From Chrysaora quinquecirrha (lineage: Eukaryota > Cnidaria > Scyphozoa > Semaeostomeae > Pelagiidae): 64,000 nt of DNA. The notes under the pieces were generated by a model. The model was not told where the DNA came from. It saw only the letters and a list, made by a program, of their open reading frames with translations, and searched no databases. Below are positions 48,401-63,400 of the stretch, one piece after another. Each line of letters starts with the position of its first letter. Position 1 is the first letter of the stretch. Position numbers and translations under genes: made by a program. The stretch lies in contig JACTAT010000014.1 of the NCBI GenBank assembly GCA_014526335.1, positions 6,728,393 through 6,792,392 on the forward strand, given 5' to 3'.

Positions 48401-51400
48401 CTTGCCTTTTGGCGATTTTTGAGGGATATTTTTCCACTTAATTGGACCTAAATTGATAGAAAAACACTTTATTTACCCCTAGAGGCTATTAAGGGGGTTT
48501 TTGGTAGGATTTAGTAATTATTTTTTAAGAAAAAATCAAGTTTTCAAAACCCCTTATTTTGGCCGATTTTCGGCCATTTAGCAAGGCTATAGACTTGCAT
48601 TTTTGGCGATTTTTTGAGGGATATTTTTTCCACTTAATTGGACCTAAATTGATAGAAAAACACTTTATTTACCCCCTAGAGGCTATTCAGGGGGTTTTTG
48701 GTAGGATTTAGTAATTATTTTTTAAGAAAAAAACAAGTTTTCAAAACCCCTTATTTTGGCAGATTTTCGGCCATTTAGCAAGGCTATAGACTTGCCTTTT
48801 TGGCGATTTTTTGAGGGATATTTTTTCCACTTAATTGGACCGAAATTGATAGAAAAACACTTTATTTACCCTCTAGAGGCTATTCAGGGGGTTTTTGGTA
48901 GGATTTAGTAATTATTTTTTAAGAAAAAAACAAGTTTTCAAAACCCCTTATTTTGGCCGATTTTCGGCCATTTAGCAAGGCTATAGACTTGCATTTTTGG
49001 CGATTTTTTGAGGGATATTTTTTCCATTTAATTGGACCTAAATTGATAGAAAAACACTTTATTTACCCCCTAGAGGCTATTCAGGGGGTTTTTGGTAGGA
49101 TTTAGTAATTATTTTTTAAGAAAAAAACAAGTTTTCAAAACCCCTTATTTTGGCCGATTTTCGGCCATTTAGCAAGGCTATAGACTTGCATTTTTGGCGA
49201 TTTTTTGAGGGATATTTTTTCCACTTAATTGGACCTAAATTGATTCAAAAACACTTTATTTACCCCCCTAGAGGCTATTCAGGGGGTTTTTGGTAGGATT
49301 TAGTAAATTGTTTTTAAGAAAAAAACAAGTTTTCAAAACCCCTTGTTTTGGCCGATTTTCGGCCATTTAGCAAGGCTATAGACTTGCATTTTTGGCGATT
49401 TTTTGAGGGATATTTTTTCCACTTAATTGGACCTAAATTGATAGAAAAACACTTTATTTACCCTCTAGAGGCTATTCAGGGGGGTTTTGGTAGGATTTAG
49501 TAACTATTTTTCATGGAAAAAATAAGTTTTCAAAACCCCTTATTTTGGCAGATTTTCGGCCATTTAGCAAGGCTATAGACTTGCCTTTTTGGCGATTTTT
49601 TGAGGGATATTTTTCCACTTAATTGGACCTAAATTGATAGAAAAACACTTTATTTACCCCCTAGAGGCTATTCAGGGGGTTTTTGGTAGGATTTAGTAAT
49701 TATTTTTAAGAAAAAACAAGTTTTCAAAACCCTTATTTTGGCCGATTTTCGGCCATTTAGCAAGGCTATAGACTTGCATTTTGGCGATTTTTGAGGGATA
49801 TTTTTCCACTTAATTGGACCTAAATTGATAGAAAAACACTTTATTTACCCCTAGAGGCTATTCAGGGGTTTTGGTAGGATTTAGTAATTATTTTTAAGAA
49901 AAAACAAGTTTTCAAAACCCTTATTTTGGCCGATTTTCGGCCATTTAGCAAGGCTATAGACTTGCATTTTGGCGATTTTTGAGGGATATTTTTCCACTTA
50001 ATTGGACCTAAATTGATAGAAAAACACTTTATTTACCCCTAGAGGCTATTCAGGGGGTTTTGGTAGGATTTAGTAATTATTTTTCAAGAAAAAATAAGTT
50101 TTCAAAACCCTTATTTTGGCAGATTTTCGGCCATTTAGCAAGGCTATAGACTTGCCTTTTGGCGATTTTTGAGGGATATTTTTCCACTTAATTGGACCTA
50201 AATTGATAGAAAAACACTTTATTTACCCCTAGAGGCTATTCAGGGGTTTTTGGTAGGATTTAGTAATTATTTTTAAGAAAAATCAAGTTTTCAAAACCCT
50301 TATTTTGGCCGATTTTCGGCCATTTAGCAAGGCTATAGACTTGCATTTTGGCGATTTTTGAGGGATATTTTTCCACTTAATTGGACCTAAATTGATAGAA
50401 AAACACTTTATTTACCCTCTAGAGGCTATTCAGGGGTTTTGGTAGGATTTAGTAATTATTTTTAAGAAAAAATAAGTTTTCAAAACCCCTTATTTTGGCA
50501 GATTTTCGGCCATTTAGCAAGGCTATAGACTTGCCTTTTTGGCGATTTTTTGAGGGATATTTTTTCCACTTAATTGGACCTAAATTGATAGAAAAACACT
50601 TTATTTACCCCCTAGAGGCTATTCAGGGGGTTTTTGGTAGGATTTAGTAATTATTTTTTAAGAAAAAATCAAGTTTTCAAAACCCCTTATTTTGGCCGAT
50701 TTTCGGCCATTTAGCAAGGCTATAGACTTGCATTTTTGGCGATTTTTTGAGGGATATTTTTTCCATTTAATTGGACCTAAATTGATAGAAAAACACTTTA
50801 TTTACCCCTAGAGGCTATTCAGGGGTTTTTGGTAGGATTTAGTAATTATTTTTAAGAAAAAACAAGTTTTCAAAACCCTTATTTTGGCCGATTTTCGGCC
50901 ATTTAGCAAGGCTATAGACTTGCATTTTGGCGATTTTTGAGGATATTTTTCCACTTAATTGGACCTAAATTGATAGAAAAACACTTTATTTACCCCCTAG
51001 AGGCTATTCAGGGGTTTTTGGTAGGATTTAGTGATTATTTTGGAGAAAAAATAAGTTTTCAAAACCCTTATTTTGGCCGATTTTCGGCCATTTAGCAAGG
51101 CTATAGACTTGCCTTTTGGCGATTTTTGAGGGATATTTTTCCACTTAATTGGACCTAAATTGATAGAAAAACACTTTATTTACCCTCTAGAGGCTATTCA
51201 GGGGGTTTTGGTAGGATTTAGTGATTATTTTTGGAGAAAAAAATAAGTTTTCAAAACCCTTATTTTGGCCGATTTTCGGCCATTTGGCAAGGCTATAGAC
51301 TTGCCTTTTTGGCGATTTTTTGAAGGATATTTTTTCTTCTTAATTGGACCTAATTTGATAGAAAAACACTTTATTTACCCCCTAGAGGCTATTCAGGGGG

Positions 51401-54400
51401 TATTTGGTAGGATTTAGTGATTATTTTTGAAGAAAAAAATAAGTTTTCAAAACCACTTATTTTGGACGATTTTTGGCCATTTGGCAAGGCTATAGACTTG
51501 CCTTTTTGGCGATTTTTGAGGAATATTTTTCTACTTAATTGGACCTTATTTGATAGAAAAATACTTTATTTACCCACTAGAGGCTATTCAGGGGTATTTG
51601 GAAGGATTTAGTGATTATTTTTGGAGAAAAAAATAAGTTTTCAAAACCCCTTATTTTGGCCGATTTTCGGCCATTTGGCAAGGCTATAGACTTGCCTTTT
51701 TGGCGATTTTTGAGGGATATTTTTCCACTTAATTGGACCTAATTTGATAGAAAAACACTTTATTTACCCCCTAGAGGCTATTCAGGGGGTATTTGGTAGG
51801 ATTTAGTGATTATTTTTGAAGAGAAAAAAAAGTTTCCAAAACCCCTTATTTTGGCCGATTTTCGGCCATTTGGCAAGGCTATAGACTTGCCTTTTTGGCG
51901 ATTTTTTGAGGAATATTTTTCCACTTAATTGGACCTAATTTGATAGAAAAACACTTTATTTACCCCCTAGAGGCTATTTAAGGGGTATTTGGTAGGATTT
52001 AGTGATTATTTTTGGAGAAAAAAATAAGTTTTCAAAACCCCTTATTTTGGCCGATTTTCGGCCATTTGGCAAGGCTATAGACTTACCTTTTTGGCGATTT
52101 TTTGAAGAATATTTTTTCTTCTTAATTGGACCTAATTTGATAGAAAAACACTTTATTTACCCCCTAGAGGCTATTTAGGGGTATTTGGTAGAATTTAGTG
52201 ATTATTTTTAAGAAAAAATAAGTTTTCAAAACCCCTTATTTTGGCCGATTTTCGGCCATTTGGCAAGGCTATAGACTTGCCTTTTTGGCGATTTTTTGAG
52301 GGATATTTTTCCTCTTAATTGGACCTAATTTGATAGAAAAACACTTTATTTACCCCCCTAGAGACTATTCAGGGGGTATTTGGTAGGATTTAGTGATTAT
52401 TTTTGGAGAAAAAATAAGTTTTCAAAACCCTTATTTTGGCAGATTTTCGGCCATTTAGCAAGGCTATAGACTTGCCTTTTTGGCGATTTTTGAGGGATAT
52501 TTTTCCACTTAATTGGACCTAATTTGATAGAAAAACACTTTATTTACCCCCTAGAGGCTATTTAGGGGTATTTGGTAGGATTTAGTGATTATTTTTAAGA
52601 AAAAATAAGTTTTCAAAACCCTTATTTTGGCCGATTTTCGGCCATTTGGCAAGGCTATAGACTTGCCTTTTTGGCGATTTTTGAGGGATATTTTTCCACT
52701 TAATTGGACCTAATTTGATAGAAAAACACTTTATTTACCCTCTAGAGGCTATTCAGGGGGTTTTTGGTAGGATTTAGTAATTATTTTTTAAGAAAAAAAC
52801 AAGTTTTCAAAACCCCTTATTTTGGCAGATTTTCGGCCATTTAGCAAGGCTATAGACTTGCCATTTGGCGATTTTTTGAGGAATATTTTTTCCACTTAAT
52901 TGGACCGAAATTGATAGAAAAACACTTTATTTACCCTCTAGAGGCTATTCAGGGGGTTTTTGGTAGGATTTAGTAATTATTTTTTAAGAAAAAAACAAGT
53001 TTTCAAAACCCCTTATTTTGGCCGATTTTCGGCCATTTAGCAAGGCTATAGACTTGCATTTTGGCGATTTTTGAGGGATATTTTTCCATTTAATTGGACC
53101 TAAATTGATAGAAAAACACTTTATTTACCCCCTAGAGGCTATTCAGGGGTTTTTGGTAGGATTTAGTAATTATTTTTAAGAAAAAACAAGTTTTCAAAAC
53201 CCTTATTTTGGCCGATTTTCGGCCATTTAGCAAGGCTATAGACTTGCATTTTGGCGATTTTTGAGGGATATTTTTCCACTTAATTGGACCTAAATTGATA
53301 GAAAAACACTTTATTTACCCCCTAGAGGCTATTCAGGGGTTTTTGGTAGGATTTAGTAATTATTTTTAAGAAAAAATAAGTTTTCAAAACCCTTATTTTG
53401 GCCGATTTTCGGCCATTTAGCAAGGCTATAGACTTGCCTTTTGGCGATTTTTGAGGGATATTTTTCCACTTAATTGGACCTAAATTGATAGAAAAACACT
53501 TTATTTACCCTCTAGAGGCTATTCAGGGGTTTTGGTAGGATTTAGTAATTATTTTTATGAAAAAAATAAGTTTTCAAAACCCTTATTTTGGCAGATTTTC
53601 GGCCATTTAGCAAGGCTATAGACTTGCCTTTTGGCGATTTTTGAGGGATATTTTTCCACTTAATTGGACCTAAATTGATAGAAAAACACTTTATTTACCC
53701 CCTAGAGGCTATTTAAGGGGTATTTGGTAGGATTTAGTCATTATTTTTGAAGAAAAAAGTAAGTTTTCAAAACCCCTTATTTTGGCCGATTTTCGGCCAT
53801 TTGGCAAGGCTATAGACTTGCCTTTTTGGCGATTTTTTAGGGATACTTTTCCTACTTAATTGGACCTAATTTGATAGAAAAACACTTTATTTACCCTCTA
53901 GAGGCTATTCAGGGGGTTTTGGTAGGATTTAGTAATTATTTTTGGCGAAAAAATAAGTTTTCAAAACCCCTTATTTTGGCCGATTTTCGGCCATTTGGCA
54001 AGGCTATAGACTTGCCTTTTTGGCGATTTTTTTAGGGATAGTTTTCCTACTTAATTGGACCTTATTTGATAGAAAAATACTTTATTTACCCCCTAGAGGC
54101 TATTTAAGGGGTATTTGGTAGGATTTAGTGATTATTTTTGAGAAAAAATAAGTTTTCAAAACCCCTTATTTTGGCCGATTTTCGGCCATTTGGCAAGGCT
54201 ATAGACTTGCCTTTTGGCGATTTTTGAGGGATATTTTTCCACTTAATTGGACCTAAATTGATAGAAAAACACTTTATTTACCCTCTAGAGGCTATTCAGG
54301 GGGTTTTGGTAGGATTTAGTAATTATTTTTCAAGAAAAAATAAGTTTTCAAAACCCTTATTTTGGCAGATTTTCGGCCATTTAGCAAGGCTATAGACTTG

Positions 54401-57400
54401 CCTTTTGGCGATTTTTGAGGGATATTTTTCCACTTAATTGGACCTAAATTGATAGAAAAACACTTTATTTACCCCTAGAGGCTATTCAGGGGGTTTTGGT
54501 AGGATTTAGTGATTATTTTTGGAAAAAAATAAGTTTTCAAAACCCCTTATTTTGGCCGATTTTCGGCCATTTAGCAAGGCTATAGACTTGCCTTTTTGGC
54601 GATTTTTGAGGGATATTTTTCCACTTAATTGGACCTAAATTGATAGAAAAATACTTTATTTACCCTCTAGAGGCTATTCAGGGGTTTTTGGTAGGATTTA
54701 GTAATTATTTTTCAAGAAAAAATAAGTTTTCAAAACCCTTATTTTGGCCGATTTTCGGCCATTTAGCAAGGCTATAGACTTGCCTTTTGGCGATTTTTGA
54801 GGGATATTTTTCCACTTAATTGGACCTAAATTGATAGAAAAACACTTTATTTACCCCTAGAGGCTATTCAGGGGTATTTGGTAGGATTTAGTGATTATTT
54901 TTAAGAAAAAATAAGTTTTCAAAACCCTTATTTTGGCCGATTTTCGGCCATTTAGCAAGGCTATAGACTTGCATTTTGGCGATTTTTGAGGAATATTTTT
55001 CCACTTAATTGGACCTAAATTGATAGAAAAACACTTTATTTACCCCTAGAGGCTATTTAGGGGTATTTGGTAGGATTTAGTGATTATTTTTGAAGAAAAA
55101 ATAAGTTTTCAAAACCCTTATTTTGGCCGATTTTCGGCCATTTGGCAAGGCTATAGACTTGCCTTTTTGGCGATTTTTTGAGGGATATTTTTTCTTCTTA
55201 ATTGGACCTAATTTGATAGAAAAACACTTTATTTACCCCCTAGAGGCTATTCAGGGGTATTTGGTAGGATTTAGTAATTATTTTTAAGAAAAAATAAGTT
55301 TTCAAAACCCTTATTTTGGCCGATTTTCGGCCATTTAGCAAGGCTATAGACTTGCCTTTTTGGCGATTTTTTGAGGGATATTTTTCCACTTAATTGGACC
55401 TAAATTGATAGAAAAACACTTTATTTACCCCCTAGAGACTATTCAGGGGTATTTGGTAGGATTTAGTGATTATTTTTTAAGAAAAAAATAAGTTTTCAAA
55501 ACCCCTTATTTTGGCCGATTTTCGGCCATTTGGCAAGGCTATAGACTTGCCTTTTGGCGATTTTTGAGGGATATTTTTCCACTTAATTGGACCTAAATTG
55601 ATAGAAAAACACTTTATTTACCCTCTAGAGGCTATTCAGGGGTTTTGGTAGGATTTAGTAATTATTTTTGGAGAAAAAATAAGTTTTCAAAACCCTTATT
55701 TTGGCAGATTTTCGGCCATTTAGCAAGGCTATAGACTTGCCTTTTGGCGATTTTTGAGGGATATTTTTCCACTTAATTGGACCTAAATTGATAGAAAACA
55801 CTTTATTTACCCCCTAGAGGCTATTCAGGGGGTTTTTGGTAGGATTTAGTAATTATTTTTAAGAAAAAATAAGTTTTCAAAACCCCTTATTTTGGCCGAT
55901 TTTCGGCCATTTAGCAAGGCTATAGACTTGCATTTTTGGCGATTTTTTGAGGGATATTTTTTCCACTTAATTGGACCTAAATTGATAGAAAAACACTTTA
56001 TTTACCCCCTAGAGGCTATTCAGGGGGTTTTGGTAGGATTTAGTAATTATTTTTCAAGAAAAAATAAGTTTTCAAAACCCTTATTTTGGCCGATTTTCGG
56101 CCATTTGGCAAGGCTATAGACTTGCCTTTTTGGCGATTTTTTGAGGGATATTTTTCCTCTTAATTGGACCTAATTTGATAGAAAAACACTTTATTTACCC
56201 CTAGAGACTATTCAGGGGGTATTTGGTAGGATTTAGTGATTATTTTTGAAGAAAAAAAAAGTTTTCAAAACCCCTTATTTTGGCCGATTTTCGGCCATTT
56301 GGCAAGGCTATAGACTTGCCTTTTTGGCGATTTTTGAGGAATATTTTTCCACTTAATTGGACCTAAATTGATAGAAAAACACTTTATTTACCCCATAGAG
56401 GCTATTCAGGGGGTTTTTGGTAGGATTTAGTAATTATTTTTTAAGAAAAAAAAAAGTTTTCAAAACCCCTTATTTTGGCCGATTTTCGGCCATTTAGCAA
56501 GGCTATAGACTTGCATTTTTGGCGATTTTTTGAGGGATATTTTTTCCATTTAATTGGACCTAAATTGATAGAAAAACACTTTATTTACCCCTAGAGGCTA
56601 TTCAGGGGTTTTTGGTAGGATTTAGTAATTATTTTTAAGAAAAAACAAGTTTTCAAAACCCTTATTTTGGCCGATTTTCGGCCATTTAGCAAGGCTATAG
56701 ACTTGCCTTTTTGGCGATTTTTTGAGGGATATTTTTTCCACTTAATTGGACCTAAATTGATAGAAAACACTTTATTTACCCCCTAGAGGCTATTCAGGGG
56801 TTTTTGGTAGGATTTAGTAATTATTTTTAAGAAAAAACAAGTTTTCAAAACCCCTTATTTTGGCCGATTTTCGGCCATTTAGCAAGGCTATAGACTTGCA
56901 TTTTGGCGATTTTTTGAGGGATATTTTTTCCACTTAATTGGACCTAAATTGATAGAAAAACACTTTATTTACCCTCTAGAGGCTATTCAGGGGGTTTTTG
57001 GTAGGATTTAGTAATTATTTTTCAAGAAAAAATAAGTTTTCAAAACCCCTTATTTTGGCAGATTTTCGGCCATTTAGCAAGGCTATAGACTTGCCTTTTT
57101 GGCGATTTTTTGAGGGATATCTTTTCCACTTAATTGGACCTAAATTGATAGAAAAACACTTTATTTACCCCCTAGAGGCTATTCAGGGGGTTTTTGGTAG
57201 GATTTAGTAATTATTTTTAAGAAAAAAACAAGTTTTCAAAACCCCTTATTTTGGCCGATTTCCGGCCATTTAGCAAGGCTATAGACTTGCATTTTGGCGA
57301 TTTTTTGAGGGATATTTTTTCCACTTAATTGGACCTAAATTGATAGAAAAACACTTTATTTACCCCCTAGAGGCTATTCAGGGGGGTTTTGGTAGGATTT

Positions 57401-60400
57401 AGTAATTATTTTTCAAGAAAAAATAAGTTTTCAAAAACCCTTATTTTTGCAGATTTTCGGCCATTTAGCAAGGCTATAGACTTGCCATTTGGCGATTTTT
57501 TGAGGAATATTTTTTCCACTTAATTGGACCTAAATTGATAGAAAAACATTTTATTTACCCCCTAGAGGCTATTCAGGGGGTTTTTGGTAGGATTTAGTAA
57601 TTATTTTTAAGAAAAAAACAAGTTTTCAAAACCCCTTATTTTGGCCGATTTTCGGCCATTTAGCAAGGCTATAGACTTGCATTTTTGGCGATTTTTTGAG
57701 GGATATTTTTTCCACTTAATTGGACCTAAATTGATAGAAAAACACTTTATTTACCCCCTAGAGGCTATTCAGGGGTTTTTGGTAGGATTTAGTAATTGTT
57801 TTTAAGAAAAAAACAAGTTTTCAAAACCCCTTATTTTGGCCGATTTTCGGCCATTTAGCAAGGCTATAGACTTGCATTTTTGGCGATTTTTTGAGGGATA
57901 TTTTTTCCACTTAATTGGACCTAAATTGATAGAAAAACACTTTATTTACCCTCTAGAGGCTATTCAGGGGGGTTTTGGTAGGATTTAGTAACTATTTTTC
58001 ATGGAAAAAATAAGTTTTCAAAACCCCTTATTTTGGCAGATTTTCGGCCATTTAGCAAGGCTATAGACTTGCCTTTTTGGCGATTTTTTGAGGGATATTT
58101 TTTCCACTTAATTGGACCTAAATTGATACAAAAACACTTTATTTACCCTCTAGAGGCTATTCAGGGGGTTTTTGGTAGGATTTAGTAACTATTTTTCAAG
58201 AAAAAAATAAGTTTTCAAAACCCCTTTTTTTGGCAGATTTTCGGCCATTTAGCAAGGCTATAGACTTGCCTTTTTGGCGATTTTTTGAGGGATATTTTTT
58301 CCACTTAATTGGACCTAAATTGATAGAAAAACACTTTATTTACCCTCTAGAGGCTATTCAGGGGGTTTTTGGTAGGATTTAGTAATTATTTTTTAAGAAA
58401 AAATAAGTTTTCAAAACCCTTATTTTGGCAGATTTTCGGCCATTTAGCAAGGCTATAGACTTGCCTTTTGGCGATTTTTGAGGGATATTTTTCCACTTAA
58501 TTGGACCTAAATTGATAGAAAAACACTTTATTTACCCCCTAGAGGCTATTCAGGGGTTTTGGTAGGATTTAGTAATTGTTTTTAAGAAAAAACAAGTTTT
58601 CAAAACCCTTATTTTGGCCGATTTTCGGCCATTTAGCAAGGCTATAGACTTGCATTTTGGCGATTTTTGAGGGATATTTTTCCACTTAATTGGACCTAAA
58701 TTGATAGAAAAACACTTTATTTACCCCTAGAGGCTATTCAGGGGTTTTGGTAGGATTTAGTAATTATTTTTCAAGAAAAAATAAGTTTTCAAAACCCTTA
58801 TTTTGGCCGATTTTCGGCCATTTAGCAAGGCTATAGACTTGCCTTTTGGCGATTTTTGAGGGATATTTTTCCACTTAATTGGACCTAAATTGATAGAAAA
58901 ACACTTTATTTACCCCCTAGAGGCTATTCAGGGGTTTTTGGTAGGATTTAGTAATTATTTTTTAAAAAAAAATTAGTTTTCAAAACCCTTTATTTTGGCC
59001 GATTTTCGGCCATTTAGCAAGGCTATAGACTTGCCTTTTGGCGATTTTTGAGGGATATTTTTCCACTTAATTGGACCTAAATTGATAGAAAAACACTTTA
59101 TTTACCCTCTAGAGGCTAGAGGCTATTTTGGCAGAGGGGGCTATTTGGTAGGATTTAGTAATTATTTTTTTAACCCCTAAGAAAAAAATTTGTTTTAGTT
59201 TTCAAAACCCTTATTTTGGCCGATTTTCGGCCATTTAGCAAGGCTATAGACTTGCCTTTTGGCGATTTTTGAGGAATATTTTTCCACTTAATTGGACCTA
59301 AATTGATAGAAAAACACTTTATTTACCCCTAGAGGCTATTCAGGGGTTTTTGGTAGGATTTAGTAATTATTTTTAAGAAAAAACAAGTTTTCAAAACCCT
59401 TATTTTGGCCGATTTTCGGCCATTTAGCAAGGCTATAGACTTGCCTTTTTGGCGATTTTTTGAGGGATATTTTTCCACTTAATTGGACCTAAATTGATAG
59501 AAAAACACTTTATTTACCCCCTAGAGGCTATTCAGGGGTTTTTGGTAGGATTTAGTAATTATTTTTCAAGAAAAAATTAGTTTTCAAAACCCTTATTTTG
59601 GCCGATTTTCGGCCATTTAGCAAGGCTATAGACTTGCCTTTTGGCGATTTTTGAGGGATATTTTTCCACTTAATTGGACCTAAATTGATAGAAAAACACT
59701 TTATTTACCCCTAGAGGCTATTCAGGGGTTTTTGGTAGGATTTAGTAATTATTTTTCAAGAAAAAATTAGTTTTCAAAACCCTTATTTTGGCCGATTTTC
59801 GGCCATTTAGCAAGGCTATAGACTTGCCTTTTGGCGATTTTTGAGGGATATTTTTCCACTTAATTGGACCTAAATTGATAGAAAAACACTTTATTTACCC
59901 CTAGAGGCTATTCAGGGGTTTTTGGTAGGATTTAGTAATTATTTTTCAAGAAAAAATTAGTTTTCAAAACCCCTTATTTTGGCCGATTTCCGGCCATTTA
60001 GCAAGGCTATAGACTTGCCTTTTTGGCGATTTTTGAGGGATATTTTTCCACTTAATTGGACCTAAATTGATAGAAAAACACTTTATTTACCCCTAGAGGC
60101 TATTCAGGGGTTTTTGGTAGGATTTAGTAATTATTTTTAAGAAAAAATTAGTTTTCAAAACCCTTATTTTGGCCGATTTTCGGCCATTTAGCAAGGCTAT
60201 AGACTTGCCTTTTTGGCGATTTTTGAGGGATATTTTTCCACTTAATTGGACCTAAATTGATAGAAAAACACTTTATTTACCCCTAGAGGCTATTCAGGGG
60301 TTTTGGTAGGATTTAGTAATTATTTTTGAAGACAAAAATTAGTTTTCAAAACCCTTTATTTTGGCCGATTTTCGGCCATTTAACAAGGCTATAGACTTGC

Positions 60401-63400
60401 CTTTTTGGCGATTTTTTGAGGGAAAATTTTTCCACTTAATTGGACCTAAATTGATAGAAGAACACTTTATTTACCCCCTAGAGGCTATTCAGGGGGTTTT
60501 TGGTAGGATTTAGTAATTATTTTTAAGAAAAAACAAGTTTTCAAAACCCCTTATTTTGGCCGATTTTCGGCCATTTAGCAAGGCTATAGACTTGCCTTTT
60601 GGCGATTTTTTGAGGGATATTTTTCCACTTAATTGGACCTAAATTGATAGAAAAACACTTTATTTACCCCCTAGAGGCTATTCAGGGGGTTTTTGGTAGG
60701 ATTTAGTAATTATTTTTTAAGAAAAAAACAAGTTTTCAAAACCCCTTATTTTGGCCGATTTTCGGCCATTTAGCAAGGCTATAGACTTGCATTTTTGGCG
60801 ATTTTTTGAGGGATATTTTTTCCACTTAATTGGACCTAAATTGATAGAAAAACACTTTATTTACCCCCCTAGAGGCTATTCAGGGGGTTTTTGGTAGGAT
60901 TTAGTAATTATTTTTAAGAAAAAACAAGTTTTCAAAACCCTTATTTTGGCCGATTTTCGGCCATTTAGCAAGGCTATAGACTTGCATTTTTGGCGATTTT
61001 TGAGGGATATTTTTCCACTTAATTGGACCTAAATTGATAGAAAAACACTTTATTTACCCCTAGAGGCTATTCAGGGGGTTTTTGGTGGATTTAGTAATTA
61101 TTTTTTAAGAAAAAAACAAGTTTTCAAAACCCCTTATTTTGGCCGATTTTCGGCCATTTAGCAAGGCTATAGACTTGCATTTTTGGCGATTTTTTGAGGG
61201 ATATTTTTTCCACTTAATTGGACCTAAATTGATACAAAAACACTTTATTTACCCCCCTAGAGGCTATTCAGGGGTTTTTGGTAGGATTTAGTAAATTGTT
61301 TTTAAGAAAAAAACAAGTTTTCAAAACCCCTTGTTTTGGCCGATTTTCGGCCATTTAGCAAGGCTATAGACTTGCATTTTTGGCGATTTTTTGAGGGATA
61401 TTTTTTCCACTTAATTGGACCTAAATTGATAGAAAAACACTTTATTTACCCTCTAGAGGCTATTCAGGGGGGTTTTGGTAGGATTTAGTAACTATTTTTC
61501 AAGAAAAAAATAAGTTTTCAAAACCCCTTATTTTGGCAGATTTTCGGCCATTTAGCAAGGCTATAGACTTGCCTTTTTGGCGATTTTTTGAGGGATATTT
61601 TTTCCACTTAATTGGACCTAAATTGATAGAAAAACACTTTATTTACCCCCTAGAGGCTATTCAGGGGTTTTGGTAGGATTTAGTAATTATTTTTAAGAAA
61701 AAATCAGTTTTCAAAACCCTTATTTTGGCAGATTTTCGGCCATTTAGCAAGGCTATAGACTTGCCTTTTGGCGATTTTTGAGGAATATTTTTCCACTTAA
61801 TTGGACCTAAATTGATAGAAAAACACTTTATTTACCCCTAGAGGCTATTCAGGGGTTTTGGTAGGATTTAGTAATTATTTTTAAGAAAAAAACAAGTTTT
61901 CAAAACCCCTTATTTTGGCCGATTTTCGGCCATTTAGCAAGGCTATAGACTTGCCATTTGGCGATTTTTTGAGGAATATTTTTTCCACTTAATTGGACCT
62001 AAATTGATAGAAAAACACTTTATTTACCCCCTAGAGGCTATTCAGGGGGTTTTTGGTAGGATTTAGTAATTATTTTTTAAGAAAAAAACAAGTTTTCAAA
62101 ACCCCTTATTTTGGCCGATTTTCGGCCATTTAGCAAGGCTATAGACTTGCCTTTTTGGCGATTTTTTGAGGGATATTTTTTCCACTTAATTGGACCTAAA
62201 TTGATAGAAAAACACTTTATTTACCCCTAGAGGCTATTCAGGGGTATTTGGTAGGATTTAGTAATTATTTTTAAGAAAAAATTAGTTTTCAAAACCCTTA
62301 TTTTGGCCGATTTTCGGCCATTTAGCAAGGCTATAGACTTGCCTTTTGGCGATTTTTGAGGATATTTTTCCACTTAATTGGACCTAAATTGATAGAAAAA
62401 CACTTTATTTACCCCCTAGAGGCTATTCAGGGGTTTTTGGTAGGATTTAGTAATTATTTTTAAGAAAAAACAAGTTTTCAAAACCCTTATTTTGGCCGAT
62501 TTTCGGCCATTTAGCAAGGCTATAGACTTGCCTTTTGGCGATTTTTGAGGATATTTTTCCACTTAATTGGACCTAAATTGATAGAAAAACACTTTATTTA
62601 CCCCTAGAGGCTATTCAGGGGTTTTGGTAGGATTTAGTAATTAGTTTTCAAGAAAAAATTAGTTTTCAAAACCCTTTATTTTGGCCGATTTTCGGCCATT
62701 TAGCAAGGCTATAGACTTGCCTTTTTGGCGATTTTTTGAGGGATATTTTTCCACTTAATTGGACCTAAATTGATAGAAAAACACTTTATTTACCCCCTAG
62801 AGGCTATTAAGGGGTATTTGGTAGGATTTAGTTATTATTTTTGAAGACAAAAATTAGTTTTCAAAACCCTTATTTTGGCCGATTTTCGGCCATTTAGCAA
62901 GGCTATAGACTTGCCTTTTGGCGATTTTTGAGGATATTTTTCCACTTAATTGGACCTAAATTGATAGAAAAACACTTTATTTACCCCTAGAGGCTATTCA
63001 GGGGTTTTTGGTAGGATTTAGTAATTATTTTTCAAGAAAAAATTAGTTTTCAAAACCCTTATTTTGGCCGATTTTCGGCCATTTAGCAAGGCTATAGACT
63101 TGCCTTTTGGCGATTTTTGAGGGATATTTTTCCACTTAATTGGACCTAAATTGATAGAAAAACACTTTATTTACCCCCTAGAGGCTATTCAGGGGTATTT
63201 GGTAGGATTTAGTAATTATTTTTCAAGAAAAAAATTAGTTTTCAAAACCCTTATTTTGGCCTATTTTCGGCCATTTAGCAAGGCTATAGACTTGCCTTTT
63301 GGCGATTTTTGAGGGATATTTTTCCACTTAATTGGACCTAAATTGATAGAAAAACACTTTATTTACCCCTAGAGGCTATTCAGGGGTTTTGGTAGGATTT

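Noticed and set aside
45872..57207. Repeated frames coding KNKFSKPLILADFRPFSKA
   Set aside because: They are the satellite unit itself; most units break the frame and no start or promoter is seen.
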